Assembly (NCBI GenBank): GCA_937136415.1
Contig: CAKZOK010000174.1
Coordinates: 18,966 to 82,965, forward strand
Reading direction: 5' to 3'
Length of the DNA: 64,000 nucleotides
Origin: an uncultured Cytophagales bacterium
GTDB lineage: Bacteria; Bacteroidota; Bacteroidia; Cytophagales; Bernardetiaceae
The notes under the pieces are model-generated. The model made no database searches. It had not been told where the DNA came from and was given only the letters and a program-made list of their open reading frames with translations. Position 1 is the stretch's first letter; each line of letters opens with the position of its first letter. Shown one piece after another: positions 1-8,150 of this stretch. The translations under genes and the position numbers were made by a program.

Positions 1-114
1 AAAACAGAAAAGTAAGCCAATTTATTTAATCTTTATTTTGATTTTGGTTAATATTTTCTGCTTATTTAATAAATCAATTCGGTTTTTAATGTTTCAAAAT
101 TATCAAAAGGTCAT

Positions 115-122
115 TATTTTTG
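115..122 (+). promoter_or_regulatory. candidate -7 promoter element (TATTTTTG)
   Basis: TATTTTTG matches the Bacteroidota primary-sigma -7 consensus TAnnTTTG and lies about 90 nt before the chosen start of the coiled-coil gene at 212. No clear TTG is present 19-20 nt upstream, so this rests on the -7 box alone. If used, the upstream in-frame ATG at 38 would lie outside the transcript. Confidence 0.35.
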
Positions 123-211
123 CAGTAAAATTAGATACAACAAAAGTTAATAGATTCAAAATACAAACACCAAAAAAAAACAATAATCATTTCTTCAAAC
201 CTATCTCATTT

Positions 212-865
212 ATGTATTCTTCTCCAGACAATAATAAATATTCCTTTGCCACATCTATTCCAAAATCTATACTAAATAAATTTCAAAATTCTCTTCAATC
301 AAAACTAACATCGCTTCAGTCTTTTCAATCAGAATTAGAAAACAAAAAAGAAATTACGATAAATAAATTTGAAACTCAAAAACAACAGCTACAAGTTTTG
401 ATTGTAGAAATTGCTGGCTTTTTAGACGATTTGATGCTCCCTTTAGTCGAAGAAAATCCATTTTATTTAGAAGATTTTATTATTTTTATGGAAAATTTTA
501 TCAAAGAGGTAGAATCTCAATTTGCTTTATTCACCACACTTTCCGTTTCATCTTTACGTAGCCAAGTACGCACACAAATAGCTCAAACGTCGCAAAATTT
601 TGAAACACAAGCTCTAAAAAATAATTTTGAACAAAAACAAAAACAAGCTCTTGCACAAACTGAACTTCTTTTCGAAACTCTCAATAAGCAACTTATAGAT
701 ATTCGTCATCGTATAGAACAACAAAAAGATAATATTTTGAATACTTCATCTTCTTTGTCTTTATTATCTTTGTCAGTTTCTTCGTCCGAACTAACAACTC
801 TTTCTGATAAAACAATTTCTAATTTTGAATTAATAAAACAAGACATAAAACGTTTTTTTATGTAA
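212..865 (+). CDS. hypothetical coiled-coil protein
   Basis: A 217-residue protein of unknown function. I chose the ATG at 212 (MYSSPDNNKY) over the in-frame ATG at 38, because the extra 58 residues are of low quality and a -7-like box lies at 115-122. There is no signal peptide or membrane segment. Most of the length is predicted helical and rich in Gln, Glu, Lys and Leu (about residues 20-60 and 125-185), which suggests coiled coils. The C-terminus is Ser/Leu-rich. No catalytic motif is visible. It is followed 57 nt later by an outer-membrane barrel gene on the same strand, but nothing proves co-transcription. I do not recognise a family. Confidence 0.65.
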   Translation: MYSSPDNNKYSFATSIPKSILNKFQNSLQSKLTSLQSFQSELENKKEITINKFETQKQQLQVLIVEIAGFLDDLMLPLVEENPFYLEDFIIFMENFIKEVESQFALFTTLSVSSLRSQVRTQIAQTSQNFETQALKNNFEQKQKQALAQTELLFETLNKQLIDIRHRIEQQKDNILNTSSSLSLLSLSVSSSELTTLSDKTISNFELIKQDIKRFFM

Positions 866-922
866 AGATTCAAAATTTTATTTTTTAATCCTTAATTTTC
901 ATTATTCTTAACTCTTATTTTT

Positions 923-1615
923 ATGAAAAAACTAACATTCCTTGCTCTATTCTTAATCTTTGCAGGTTTTTCTGGAAAAGCTCTTGCTCAATCTCCTGTT
1001 CGTTTGGGGCTTAAATTCAATCCTATTATTTCGTCAGTACGAGTAACACACGAAGACAAAAAATCTATTGATGGACTTGATAAAAGTTCAAAATTAGGCT
1101 TTTCAGGAGGTTTGATGATGGATTTTGACTTTTCCGAACGTGCTGCTTTTCATACAGGACTTTTGATTGTATCGAAAGGATATGATTACTCTTACCCTAC
1201 TACTCTGACAAGTACCGACAGTATTCCTATAACAACTACTGAAAATATAAGTATCGATGCAAATATTACGACGGTAGAAATTCCACTAGCTCTCAAGATG
1301 CGTTCTGGAGATATTGCAGATGGACTAAGACTGCGTGGTATTTTTGGAGGGCAATTAGGATTAAATGTTTCTTCCAAAACAACTACAGAGCTTATAGGGA
1401 TTTCTAACGAAAGTCGTAAAACTGGAGATTTTTATCAACCTTTGAGTATTGATTTTTTGGTTGGTGCAGGTGTAGAATATGATATTGACAATGTAGGAAC
1501 TTTAGATTTTGGGCTGAGTTATCATAATGGACTTACTCGTTTTAATAAAAATAAAAGTAGCGATAGTCGTGCTTTATTAAATTACTTTTCTTTTGATATT
1601 GGTTTCTTTTTCTAA
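923..1615 (+). CDS. outer-membrane beta-barrel protein (porin/PorT-like)
   Basis: A 230-residue exported protein with a clear signal peptide (MKKLTFLALFLIFAGFSGKA, cleavage after LAQ). The mature part alternates polar and hydrophobic residues and opens with LGLKFNPIISSVRV. It has several Gly-rich strands (SGGLMMDFDFSERAAFHTG; IFGGQLGLNV) and ends in an aromatic strand finishing FGLSYHNG...FDIGFFF. That fits the small 'outer membrane beta-barrel' family common in Bacteroidota, about 200-240 residues. It would sit in the outer membrane; its cargo or role cannot be inferred. A strong hairpin terminator follows at 1647. Confidence 0.85.
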   Translation: MKKLTFLALFLIFAGFSGKALAQSPVRLGLKFNPIISSVRVTHEDKKSIDGLDKSSKLGFSGGLMMDFDFSERAAFHTGLLIVSKGYDYSYPTTLTSTDSIPITTTENISIDANITTVEIPLALKMRSGDIADGLRLRGIFGGQLGLNVSSKTTTELIGISNESRKTGDFYQPLSIDFLVGAGVEYDIDNVGTLDFGLSYHNGLTRFNKNKSSDSRALLNYFSFDIGFFF

Positions 1616-1646
1616 TCAAAATTGGCACAGTTTTGCTAATCTATTT

Positions 1647-1678
1647 AAAGAGAGTTTGAGCAATCAAACTCTCTTTTT
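1647..1678 (+). terminator. intrinsic terminator of the barrel gene
   Basis: AAAGAGAGTTTGA, loop GCAA, TCAAACTCTCTTT, then a T run: a perfect 13-bp stem 31 nt after the stop codon. Confidence 0.9.
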
Positions 1679-1851
1679 GCCCAAAAGCTCAAAATTTCTA
1701 TTTTATTTCCCTATATTTATCTTACTATCTACTCAAAAACTAAGAAGTAAAAATTAAACAAACGACCACTTTTTCAACTTACTGAATATCAATATATTAA
1801 GCCCATAATTTTTTCTTATTTTGATTACCTCCCTTTGTCTTTCATAAATTT

Positions 1852-3405
1852 ATGTCTAATCCATTCACATCTTTATTCGAAGTCCCTACTCGCTTAGATT
1901 TATCTCTTGAAAAGCATAAAGATTTTGCGATTGTTTCTACTGCTGGAGTAATTGGTTTTCTTGCCCATTGCAGTTTCTTTGTTCTTTTTTGGATTTTTAG
2001 TGTTGATTTTATGACTTATTTTAATATAGCAAGTATTCTTACATTTGCTATTATTTATTATATAAACCGTCATTCAGTCGGAAAATATACACTTTTAATC
2101 ACTATAGCAAGTTTTGAAATCATCATTCATGCCATTTTTGCTGTTCTAATTTTGGGTTGGACTTCTAACTTTCATCTATATCTTTTTGTGCCTATGTTGT
2201 CCACTTTTTTGGTGGGAAAAGCAAATAGATTATCTTCATATATCATTAATCTTTCTTCGATTTCTGTTTACATCTTTTTGGCTGTTTATACTAATTTATC
2301 ACTTCCTTTTGAGAGTATTTCTGAAACTGGAATGTTTACTTTCGAAATCTTAAATATCACAAATGTATCCTCTATCGTAATTATTGTTACAATTTATTAT
2401 AGTTATATAGCAGATAAATCTTCACAAGAACTCGTAAAAATAAATGACGAATTAAAAGAGCAAAGCCGAAAAGTAATGACTTTTAATAATGAACTTGCTC
2501 AACAAACAGAAGAACTCCAAATCCAATCCGAGCAATTAGAACACTCAAACAAACACACAACAGACAGTATTAGATATGCACTACGTATTCAAGAAGCTGT
2601 TTTGCCTACCATTTCTGATTTAAAAGACTTGTTTGGAAATAAAAATGTAATGACTTTTTATAGCCCAAAAGATATTGTTTCAGGAGATTTTTATTGGGCA
2701 AAGGAAAAAAATGGTAGTAAAGTAATTGCAGTAGCAGACTGTACAGGACACGGTGTTCCGGGGGCAATGCTCACTATGATAGGGGAAAGTTTTTTGAATA
2801 ATATTATTTTGGAAAAAGGAATTACAGAACCTTCTATGATTTTAGATGCCTTACAAGTTTATTTTTCTGCTCTTTTTAAGGGAGGCACTCATAATATACA
2901 AGATGGAATGGATATTTCTATTGCAAAAATAGATTCTAAAAATCAAAAATTACATTTTGCAGGAGCTAGAAACCCAATAACTTATATTCAAAATGGAGAA
3001 ATGAAAACCATTCAAGGTGATAGAATGAGTATCGGAAATGCAAAAATAAAGCTCAAATCATTTGATACATTTACAAATCATCAGATAGATATTTCTGTTC
3101 CTACCACTTTTTATATGTACACAGATGGCTACCAAGACCAATTTGGAGGAAAAAAAGATAGAAAATTTTATAGCAAAAATCTAAGAAATTTGTTCTTTAA
3201 TATTCATCAAAAACCAATGTCAAGGCAAAGAACACAACTAAAAATGACATTTGTAAAATGGTGTGATTTTGCCAAACAAACAGATGATGTTACAGTTCTA
3301 GGAATAAAAATAGACCCAAATGAAAAACCAAAACCAAAAAAAGAATTAGCTTCTGAAAGACTGTTTAGAGAAATAATGGAAGAAGAAGAAAAAAAACTGT
3401 TTTAA
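1852..3405 (+). CDS. membrane-anchored SpoIIE/PP2C-type serine phosphatase
   Basis: A 517-residue signalling protein. Residues about 25-185 hold six hydrophobic segments with no recognisable ligand-binding motif. A coiled-coil linker (about 190-240, ELKEQSRKVMTFNNELAQQ) leads to a SpoIIE phosphatase domain (about 250-490). The metal-binding signatures are present: GDFYWAKE near residue 277, ADCTGHGVPGAM at 295-306, a later MYTDGYQDQFGG, and QTDDVTVLGIKI near the end. The family dephosphorylates phosphoserine on anti-sigma-antagonist (STAS) proteins. No anti-sigma or STAS gene is adjacent; the STAS-like gene at 20622-21071 is 17 kb away. It is transcribed alone. Function as a membrane-signal-controlled phosphatase is inferred from the domains. 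Confidence 0.9.
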   Translation: MSNPFTSLFEVPTRLDLSLEKHKDFAIVSTAGVIGFLAHCSFFVLFWIFSVDFMTYFNIASILTFAIIYYINRHSVGKYTLLITIASFEIIIHAIFAVLILGWTSNFHLYLFVPMLSTFLVGKANRLSSYIINLSSISVYIFLAVYTNLSLPFESISETGMFTFEILNITNVSSIVIIVTIYYSYIADKSSQELVKINDELKEQSRKVMTFNNELAQQTEELQIQSEQLEHSNKHTTDSIRYALRIQEAVLPTISDLKDLFGNKNVMTFYSPKDIVSGDFYWAKEKNGSKVIAVADCTGHGVPGAMLTMIGESFLNNIILEKGITEPSMILDALQVYFSALFKGGTHNIQDGMDISIAKIDSKNQKLHFAGARNPITYIQNGEMKTIQGDRMSIGNAKIKLKSFDTFTNHQIDISVPTTFYMYTDGYQDQFGGKKDRKFYSKNLRNLFFNIHQKPMSRQRTQLKMTFVKWCDFAKQTDDVTVLGIKIDPNEKPKPKKELASERLFREIMEEEEKKLF

Positions 3406-3494
3406 GTAGCTACTTAGAAATCAAAATTAAATAACATACTCATTTTTAAAAAATAAGTTGTTGATATTCAATACATTAAACTTATAGTCGTTCC

Positions 3495-3509
3495 TCAAAA
3501 CAGTTTTGA
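3495..3509. repeat. short palindrome between convergent genes
   Basis: TCAAAACAGTTTTGA is a perfect 7-bp dyad around one base, 6 nt beyond the hisG stop and between two convergent genes. It may help 3'-end formation, but has no strong T tract. Confidence 0.3.
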
Positions 3510-3515
3510 TATTTC

Positions 3516-4403
3516 TTACACAATCATTTTTTCAATCGGAATAACCAAAATTCCTTCTGCACCAGCTCCTTGAAGTGCATCAATTTTCTCCCAAAAATCA
3601 TCTTCATTAATTACGGTATGAATCGAAACCCAATTATCATCTGCCAAAGGCATAATTGTTGGGCTTTTCAAACCAGGGAGAACAGAAATAACTTGCTCTA
3701 ACTTCGATTTTGGAGCATTCAGAAGAATATATTTATTTTTATTTGAGCGTCTTACCGACTGCATTCTAAACAAAAGTTTTTCAAAATTTTTGCGCTTTTC
3801 GCCATTAAAATCTGGATTAGCTACCAAAACAGCCTCCGATTTCAAAACCGTTTCTACTTCTTTTAATCCATTACTCAAAAGTGTACTTCCCGAACTCACA
3901 ATATCACAAACTCCTTCTGAAAGACCAATACTAGGCGCAATCTCTACCGAACCACTAATCATGTGAATATCAGCATTGACATTTTTTTCTTTAAAATAAT
4001 CTGCCAAAATTTTTGGATAAGACGTAGCAATACGTTTTCCATCAAAAAAAGAAACATCGTCATAGGTTGTCCCTCTAGGAACTGCCAACGACAAACGGCA
4101 CTTTGCAAAACCCAACCTATCGACAAGGTCTAATTTTTTTCCTTTTTCAAGCATTACATTTTCACCAATAATTCCGACATCGGCAACGCCATCTTGCACG
4201 TATTCTGGAATATCGTCATCTCTTAAAAATAAAATTTCTAATGGAAAATTAGAGGCTTCTGCACGCAAAGCATTTGGGCTAGTCGTGATTTGGATTCCAC
4301 ATTCTTTGAGTAAAGCAAGTGATTTTTCACTCAAACGACCCGATTTTTGTATCGCTATTTTCAAACGATTTGAATTTTCTGTATTATTAAATGACATAGA
4401 CAT
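3516..4403 (-). CDS. hisG: ATP phosphoribosyltransferase, long form
   Basis: A 295-residue enzyme that catalyses the first step of histidine synthesis (ATP + PRPP to phosphoribosyl-ATP). It shows the HisG core (LKIAIQKSGRLSEKSLALL near residue 14, DVGIIGENVM, and the P-loop-like DIVSSGSTLLSNGL) plus a C-terminal regulatory domain (about 220-295, ending AEGILVIPIEKMIV). This is therefore the long, histidine-feedback-inhibited form that does not need HisZ. The start at 4403 (MSMSFNNTE) is used; the Met two residues on is equally possible. No other his gene is nearby, so hisG is detached from the rest of the pathway here. A minus-strand -7 box and a leader hairpin lie upstream. Confidence 0.95.
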   Translation of the reverse strand: MSMSFNNTENSNRLKIAIQKSGRLSEKSLALLKECGIQITTSPNALRAEASNFPLEILFLRDDDIPEYVQDGVADVGIIGENVMLEKGKKLDLVDRLGFAKCRLSLAVPRGTTYDDVSFFDGKRIATSYPKILADYFKEKNVNADIHMISGSVEIAPSIGLSEGVCDIVSSGSTLLSNGLKEVETVLKSEAVLVANPDFNGEKRKNFEKLLFRMQSVRRSNKNKYILLNAPKSKLEQVISVLPGLKSPTIMPLADDNWVSIHTVINEDDFWEKIDALQGAGAEGILVIPIEKMIV

Positions 4404-4452
4404 TTATTTTTATAGTATTCTAATTAATAATTTTGTTTTAGTAATTTCATTA

Positions 4453-4499
4453 TTAGTTTAAGTGTCAAGGCTTGAACTAAAAGGAAAAAAGCAAAATTA
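4453..4499 (-). promoter_or_regulatory. hisG promoter candidate and leader hairpin
   Basis: On the minus strand, TAATTTTG (4492-4499) fits TAnnTTTG, with a TTG 17 nt upstream (4517-4519), slightly short of the usual 19-20. Inside the predicted leader, TCAAGGCTTGA (4465-4475) flanked by TTAGT/ACTAA forms a hairpin. No His-rich leader peptide was seen, so attenuation by translation is not supported. Confidence 0.4.
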
Positions 4500-4536
4500 C
4501 AGAAAAATAAAGTATCCAATTTTTAAAAAATATTAA

Positions 4537-4908
4537 TCAATAAGGAATTGCTAATTTAAAACCTGTTTCTTTCTCAAAAACAGCTCGCCAATCTACTCCA
4601 TATTCTTCATTCATTTTTTTCATTAATTGAGCATTATTTTGTTTTGCTTTTTTGGCTTCATCACTCCCCAGTGTGCAGCCTGCAATTCTTTTCATACGAA
4701 ATCCATATTTTTCTGTAATCGGATTTTCATCATCTAAATAACCTACTGGTAGTGATTCTCCATAAATTTGAAAAGTAGGTAAGACTTCAATATTTTCTGT
4801 TGTGATTGTGTCAGCTTGATTTTTGTCACTTGTTTGAGTTGTCTTTTTTGAATTATTGCAACTCATGAAAAGTAAAATTGCTAGAGGTAGAATAAATAGA
4901 TATTTCAT
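4537..4908 (-). CDS. small hypothetical lipoprotein
   Basis: A 123-residue protein with a type II signal peptide (MKYLFILPLAILLFMSC, lipidated Cys17). A polar Thr/Asn-rich linker follows, then a conserved-looking domain (PVGYLDDENPITEKYGFRMK, AGCTLGSDEAKKAKQNNAQL, EYGVDWRAVFEKETGF). It should be tethered to the inner or outer membrane facing the periplasm. I do not recognise the domain, and no partner is evident. It sits 133 nt upstream of hisG on the same strand, with a separate promoter candidate between them. Confidence 0.75.
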   Translation of the reverse strand: MKYLFILPLAILLFMSCNNSKKTTQTSDKNQADTITTENIEVLPTFQIYGESLPVGYLDDENPITEKYGFRMKRIAGCTLGSDEAKKAKQNNAQLMKKMNEEYGVDWRAVFEKETGFKLAIPY

Positions 4909-4951
4909 AGTTTTTGATTAAATTAAAACTTTGTTGATGGTTTGCATAATA

Positions 4952-4990
4952 TTGTCGGTGTAGCTTTGCTAAAATACCGACAACGGCGAA
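4952..4990 (+). repeat. palindromic repeat family A, copy 1
   Basis: TTGTCGGT (4952-4959) pairs perfectly with ACCGACAA (4976-4983) across the loop GTAGCTTTGCTAAAAT, followed by CGGCGAA. The same layout (8-11 bp stem, GCTnnGCTAAA in the loop, GGCGA/GGCAG tail) recurs at 48729, 52162 and, inverted, 8054. Base pairs differ between copies while pairing is kept. Confidence 0.75.
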
Positions 4991-5013
4991 GTGTTATTTA
5001 TAAACAGGGTTTT

Positions 5014-5140
5014 AAGTTGCAGAGCAACGTAATATTAGTGTTTTTTTAAAATCATCACAAATTATATTGCATTGCTCTGCAATTTTTTGAAAAATACTCT
5101 TTTTACTTTCATTCTACAAATATTGTGTTGCTCTGCAACT
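5014..5140. repeat. palindromic repeat family B, three copies
   Basis: GTTGCAGAGCAAC (5016-5028), ATTGCTCTGCAAT (5071-5083) and GTTGCTCTGCAAC (5127-5139) are one hairpin motif, the first copy inverted relative to the other two. Each keeps an ATATT block on one flank (for example AATATTGTGTTGCTCTGCAA). The first and last copies form a large inverted repeat. With the family A copy this fills most of the 323-nt gap between the lipoprotein gene and gatB; no coding potential was seen there. Confidence 0.7.
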
Positions 5141-5167
5141 AAGAATGATTTTTAAAAAGAAAAAAAC

Positions 5168-5175
5168 TATCTTTG
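5168..5175 (+). promoter_or_regulatory. candidate -7 element of gatB
   Basis: TATCTTTG fits TAnnTTTG and lies 57 nt before the gatB start. No good TTG is seen at the right distance upstream, so support is partial. Confidence 0.45.
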
Positions 5176-5231
5176 CATCTTACTTCAATATAAATTTGAT
5201 ATAAAATAATTGAAAATATACGTTCTACAAA

Positions 5232-6734
5232 ATGACAGCACAAGAATTACAAACCAAGCTAGACAAATCTTTAGAAAAATATGAAATTGTAATTGGTCTT
5301 GAAGTCCATGCTCAACTTCTAACCCAAACAAAAGCCTATTCTTCTGACCCAAATGAATACGGAAATGCACCAAATACAAATGTAAGTGTAATTACGCTCG
5401 CTCACCCTGGTACACTTCCAAAATGCAATAAAAAAGTATTGGAATATGCTATCAAAATGGGAGTTGCTTGTGATTGTGATATTACCGAATACAACATTTT
5501 TGATAGAAAAAATTATTTTTATCCCGATTTGCCAAAAGGCTATCAGATTACACAAGACAAAACGCCAATTTGTAGAGGTGGTTTTATCAAAATTACGCTC
5601 CCAAATGGTGATGAAAAAAGCCTAGAACTTACACGCATTCACATGGAAGAAGATGCAGGAAAATCGATGCACCTTGCTGCCGAAGTAGATACGCTTGTAG
5701 ATTTGAATCGTGCTGGTGTTCCTTTGATTGAGATTGTGTCCGAACCTGTTTTGCGTTCTAGTGAAGAGGCATATTATTATTTGCAAGAAGTTCGTCGTAT
5801 GCTTCGTTACTTAGAAATTTGTGATGGAAATATGGAAGAAGGTTCGATGCGTTGTGATGCAAATATTTCTGTAAGATTAAAAGGAGAAAAAACATTTCGT
5901 ACTCGTGTGGAGGTCAAGAATATGAACTCATTTAGAAATGTACAAAGAGCCATTGATTTTGAAGTAGTTCGTCAAGTTGAGTTTTATGAAAATCCAGAAA
6001 CAGAAGGCGAAATTTATGGAGAAACTCGTATGTTTGATGCAAATACAGGAAATACATACAGTCTGCGTGCAAAAGAAACTCTGAATGATTATCGTTATTT
6101 TCCAGAGCCAGATTTGCAACCTTTGATTGTCAGTCAAGAATATTTACAAACCATAAAAGCTGCACTTCCTGCACTTCCTCGTGAATTGAAGGAGCGTTTT
6201 ATGAAAACATACCAACTTTCAGAATATGATACCAATATTTTGATTGATGATAAAGAAACAGCTTTGTATTTTGATGAATTATGTCAGAAAAATAAAAACT
6301 ATAAAGCTGCATCAAATTGGATTACTAATATTGTAAAATCGTATTTGAATGAAAATAAAATCTCTTTTTCCAATTTTTCTTCAAAAATAAATACAGACAA
6401 AATGACTCAACTTATTGAATTAGTTGATTCAAATAAAGTAAGTTTTGCTTTAGCAGCTCAAAAACTTTTTCCTGCTTTGGTAGAAGATTCTACAAAATCA
6501 GCAGAAGAAAAAGCAAAAGAATTGGATATGATTCAAAGTAGTGATGAAGATTCTATTTTACCAATCGTAAAAGAAGTTTTAAATCAATTTCCAGACAAAG
6601 TAGCTGCTTATAATGGTGGAAAAGTAGGTTTGTTAGGAATGTTTATGGGACAGGTTATGAAAAAATCTAAAGGAAAAGCCGACCCAAAAGTAGCAAGTAC
6701 ATTAATTGAACAAGAATTAGAAAAAATGAAATAA
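5232..6734 (+). CDS. gatB: Asp/Glu-tRNA amidotransferase subunit B
   Basis: A 500-residue GatB subunit of GatCAB, which converts Glu-tRNA(Gln) or Asp-tRNA(Asn) to the amidated form in the cytoplasm. The N-terminal catalytic domain starts with EIVIGLEVHAQLLTQTKAYS (about residue 17). It contains YFYPDLPKGYQITQ, RIHMEEDAGKSMH, DLNRAGVPLIEIVSEP, EGSMRCDANISVR and RVEVKNMNSFRNVQRAI. The C-terminal 150 residues form the YqeY-like tRNA-binding tail (GKVGLLGMFMGQVMKKSKGK). Length is typical. gatA and gatC are not in the window. The start is unambiguous (MTAQELQTKL). Confidence 0.97.
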   Translation: MTAQELQTKLDKSLEKYEIVIGLEVHAQLLTQTKAYSSDPNEYGNAPNTNVSVITLAHPGTLPKCNKKVLEYAIKMGVACDCDITEYNIFDRKNYFYPDLPKGYQITQDKTPICRGGFIKITLPNGDEKSLELTRIHMEEDAGKSMHLAAEVDTLVDLNRAGVPLIEIVSEPVLRSSEEAYYYLQEVRRMLRYLEICDGNMEEGSMRCDANISVRLKGEKTFRTRVEVKNMNSFRNVQRAIDFEVVRQVEFYENPETEGEIYGETRMFDANTGNTYSLRAKETLNDYRYFPEPDLQPLIVSQEYLQTIKAALPALPRELKERFMKTYQLSEYDTNILIDDKETALYFDELCQKNKNYKAASNWITNIVKSYLNENKISFSNFSSKINTDKMTQLIELVDSNKVSFALAAQKLFPALVEDSTKSAEEKAKELDMIQSSDEDSILPIVKEVLNQFPDKVAAYNGGKVGLLGMFMGQVMKKSKGKADPKVASTLIEQELEKMK

Positions 6735-6800
6735 AAATTATTTTTTATTACAGCTTATCACAGTTATTTTTTCATGTGTGGTTAGTTCCTTAGAACTAAA

Positions 6801-6861
6801 TTTATCACTTCCTCAAAAACATAATATACATACAACAAAACACTTTTGAGAAAGTGATAAA
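6801..6861. repeat. large inverted repeat after gatB
   Basis: TTTATCACTTCCTCAAAA (6801-6818) and TTTTGAGAAAGTGATAAA (6844-6861) are inverted with one mismatch in 18, around a 25-nt AT-rich loop. There is no downstream T tract, so it is not a classical terminator. It could be a structured 3' UTR or a tiny transposon relic. It and the terminator at 6903 are the only structures seen in the 317-nt gap. Confidence 0.6.
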
Positions 6862-6902
6862 TAGCAACTTATTTAGTTTCTATTCCCAATAATAAAAATA
6901 AT

Positions 6903-6934
6903 AAAAAATGGTTCAATTCTGAACCATTTTTTTT
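6903..6934 (+). terminator. intrinsic terminator
   Basis: AAAAAATGGTTCA, loop ATTC, TGAACCATTTTTT, then more T: a perfect stem with a U tract. It ends the gatB transcript. Confidence 0.85.
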
Positions 6935-7051
6935 ATGAAAAATTATAGAATATTTTAAATCAAAACGTTTTGCAGAAAATAGAGTTAAATAAAATATCAA
7001 CGTAATTTTTACAAACTACATTTTTATTATAGCAATTTATTACAAAAAATT

Positions 7052-7963
7052 ATGAAAAAAATATTGATTACAGGAGGTTCTGGGCTTGTTGGAAGCCGTC
7101 TTACAGAACTTTTACTCGCAAGTGGCAAATATGAAGTCATGCATTTTAGTCGTTCGGGAAAAGAAATTGCAGGTGCTACCGTTTATAAATGGGACGTAGA
7201 AGCTGGCCAACTGGAAGAAGAAGCTTTACAAAAAGCTGATTGCATTATTCATTTGGCAGGTACTGGAATTATGGAAAAGGCGTGGATTGATTCTCAAAAA
7301 GAAAAAATAATGGAGAGCAGAACACTCTCAACAGCTCTTTTGGTAGAAAAACTAACTGTACTTGACCATCAAGTCAAAACCTATATTGGAGCTTCTGCCA
7401 TTGGTTATTATGGAATCGAAGAAAGCAACAAAACAACTTCAAAACACGAAAAAGACGCAGCAGGAAGCGATTTTTTGGCGCAAGTATGTGTAGAATGGGA
7501 AAAAGCACACGCCGAAGTTCCTTCAACTATTCGTTCTGCCATTATTCGTGTAGGAATTGTTTTGAGTGATAAAGGTGGCGCACTTATAGAAATGGCAAAA
7601 CCTGTAAAAGCGTGGGCTGGAGCTGCTTTAGGAGATGGAAATCAAGTAATTTCTTGGATTCATATAGATGACCTTTGCCGAATTTTTATAAAAGCTATTG
7701 AAGATGATAAAATGAATGAAACCTATAATGCTGTTGCTCCAAATCCTGTAACAAATGCAGAGCTGACACGCATTATTGCCAACACTTTAGACAAACCTTT
7801 ATTTTTGCCAAACGTTCCCGAACCTGCAATGTACTTGCTTTTGGGGCAGCAAGCAGAAGCCGTTTTGAGAAGTATAAAAGCCAGTGAAGACAAAATAGTA
7901 AAGGCAGGTTTTGAGTTTGATTTTGTTGATGCTCAAAAAGCTGTTGAAGATTTTTATAAATAG
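7052..7963 (+). CDS. TIGR01777-family SDR protein (YfcH-like epimerase)
   Basis: A 303-residue extended short-chain dehydrogenase/epimerase-like protein. The N-terminal NAD(P)-binding loop ILITGGSGLVGSRL (residues 4-17) has the TGxxGxxG signature. It is followed by ADCIIHLAGTGIMEKAW, a Tyr-containing ASAIGYYGIEES segment, and ISWIHIDDLCRIFIKAIED. The C-terminal DUF1731-like tail (PEPAMYLLLGQQAEAVLRSI) is characteristic of the subgroup. It is cytoplasmic. The substrate of this family is not established. It is monocistronic, closed by a palindromic terminator at 7969. Confidence 0.92.
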   Translation: MKKILITGGSGLVGSRLTELLLASGKYEVMHFSRSGKEIAGATVYKWDVEAGQLEEEALQKADCIIHLAGTGIMEKAWIDSQKEKIMESRTLSTALLVEKLTVLDHQVKTYIGASAIGYYGIEESNKTTSKHEKDAAGSDFLAQVCVEWEKAHAEVPSTIRSAIIRVGIVLSDKGGALIEMAKPVKAWAGAALGDGNQVISWIHIDDLCRIFIKAIEDDKMNETYNAVAPNPVTNAELTRIIANTLDKPLFLPNVPEPAMYLLLGQQAEAVLRSIKASEDKIVKAGFEFDFVDAQKAVEDFYK

Positions 7964-7968
7964 CATTT

Positions 7969-8005
7969 AAACCCTAAGAGTCTTCGAAGACCCTTAGGGT
8001 TTTAC
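7969..8005 (+). terminator. palindromic terminator, repeat family G copy 1
   Basis: A 34-nt near-perfect palindrome, AAACCCTAAGAGTCTT with CGAAGACCCTTAGGGTTT, 5 nt after the stop codon. It is also a member of a repeat family (copies at 8648 inside a gene, 27074 and 37344), so it may be a domesticated mobile palindrome serving as terminator. Confidence 0.75.
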
Positions 8006-8053
8006 ATTACTCTCCCAAAATCATTTTTTCTACTTCTTTTTTGGCTGACTGTA

Positions 8054-8090
8054 GCCTTTGTTGGTCTTTTAGCGTAGCGACACCAACAAA
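8054..8090 (-). repeat. palindromic repeat family A, inverted copy
   Basis: TTTGTTGGT (8057-8065) pairs perfectly with ACCAACAAA (8082-8090); read on the minus strand the loop carries CGCTACGCTAAAA and the tail GGC. This is the same element as at 4952, 48729 and 52162 in opposite orientation. Directly beside it, 8091-8126 resembles 59645-59680 (ACACACnCACAAAAnCAATT...). Confidence 0.75.
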
Positions 8091-8150
8091 TACACACACA
8101 AAATCAATTCTTAAACAACTTCTTTAGCAAAAAAATTAGAATTTTGATTT

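Noticed and set aside
38..211. N-terminal extension of the first gene
   Set aside because: Its 58 residues look like translated spacer and a -7 box lies inside; the ATG at 212 is preferred.
6801..6861. Inverted repeat after gatB as a transcription terminator
   Set aside because: Its loop is long and it has no T tract; a better terminator lies at 6903-6934.
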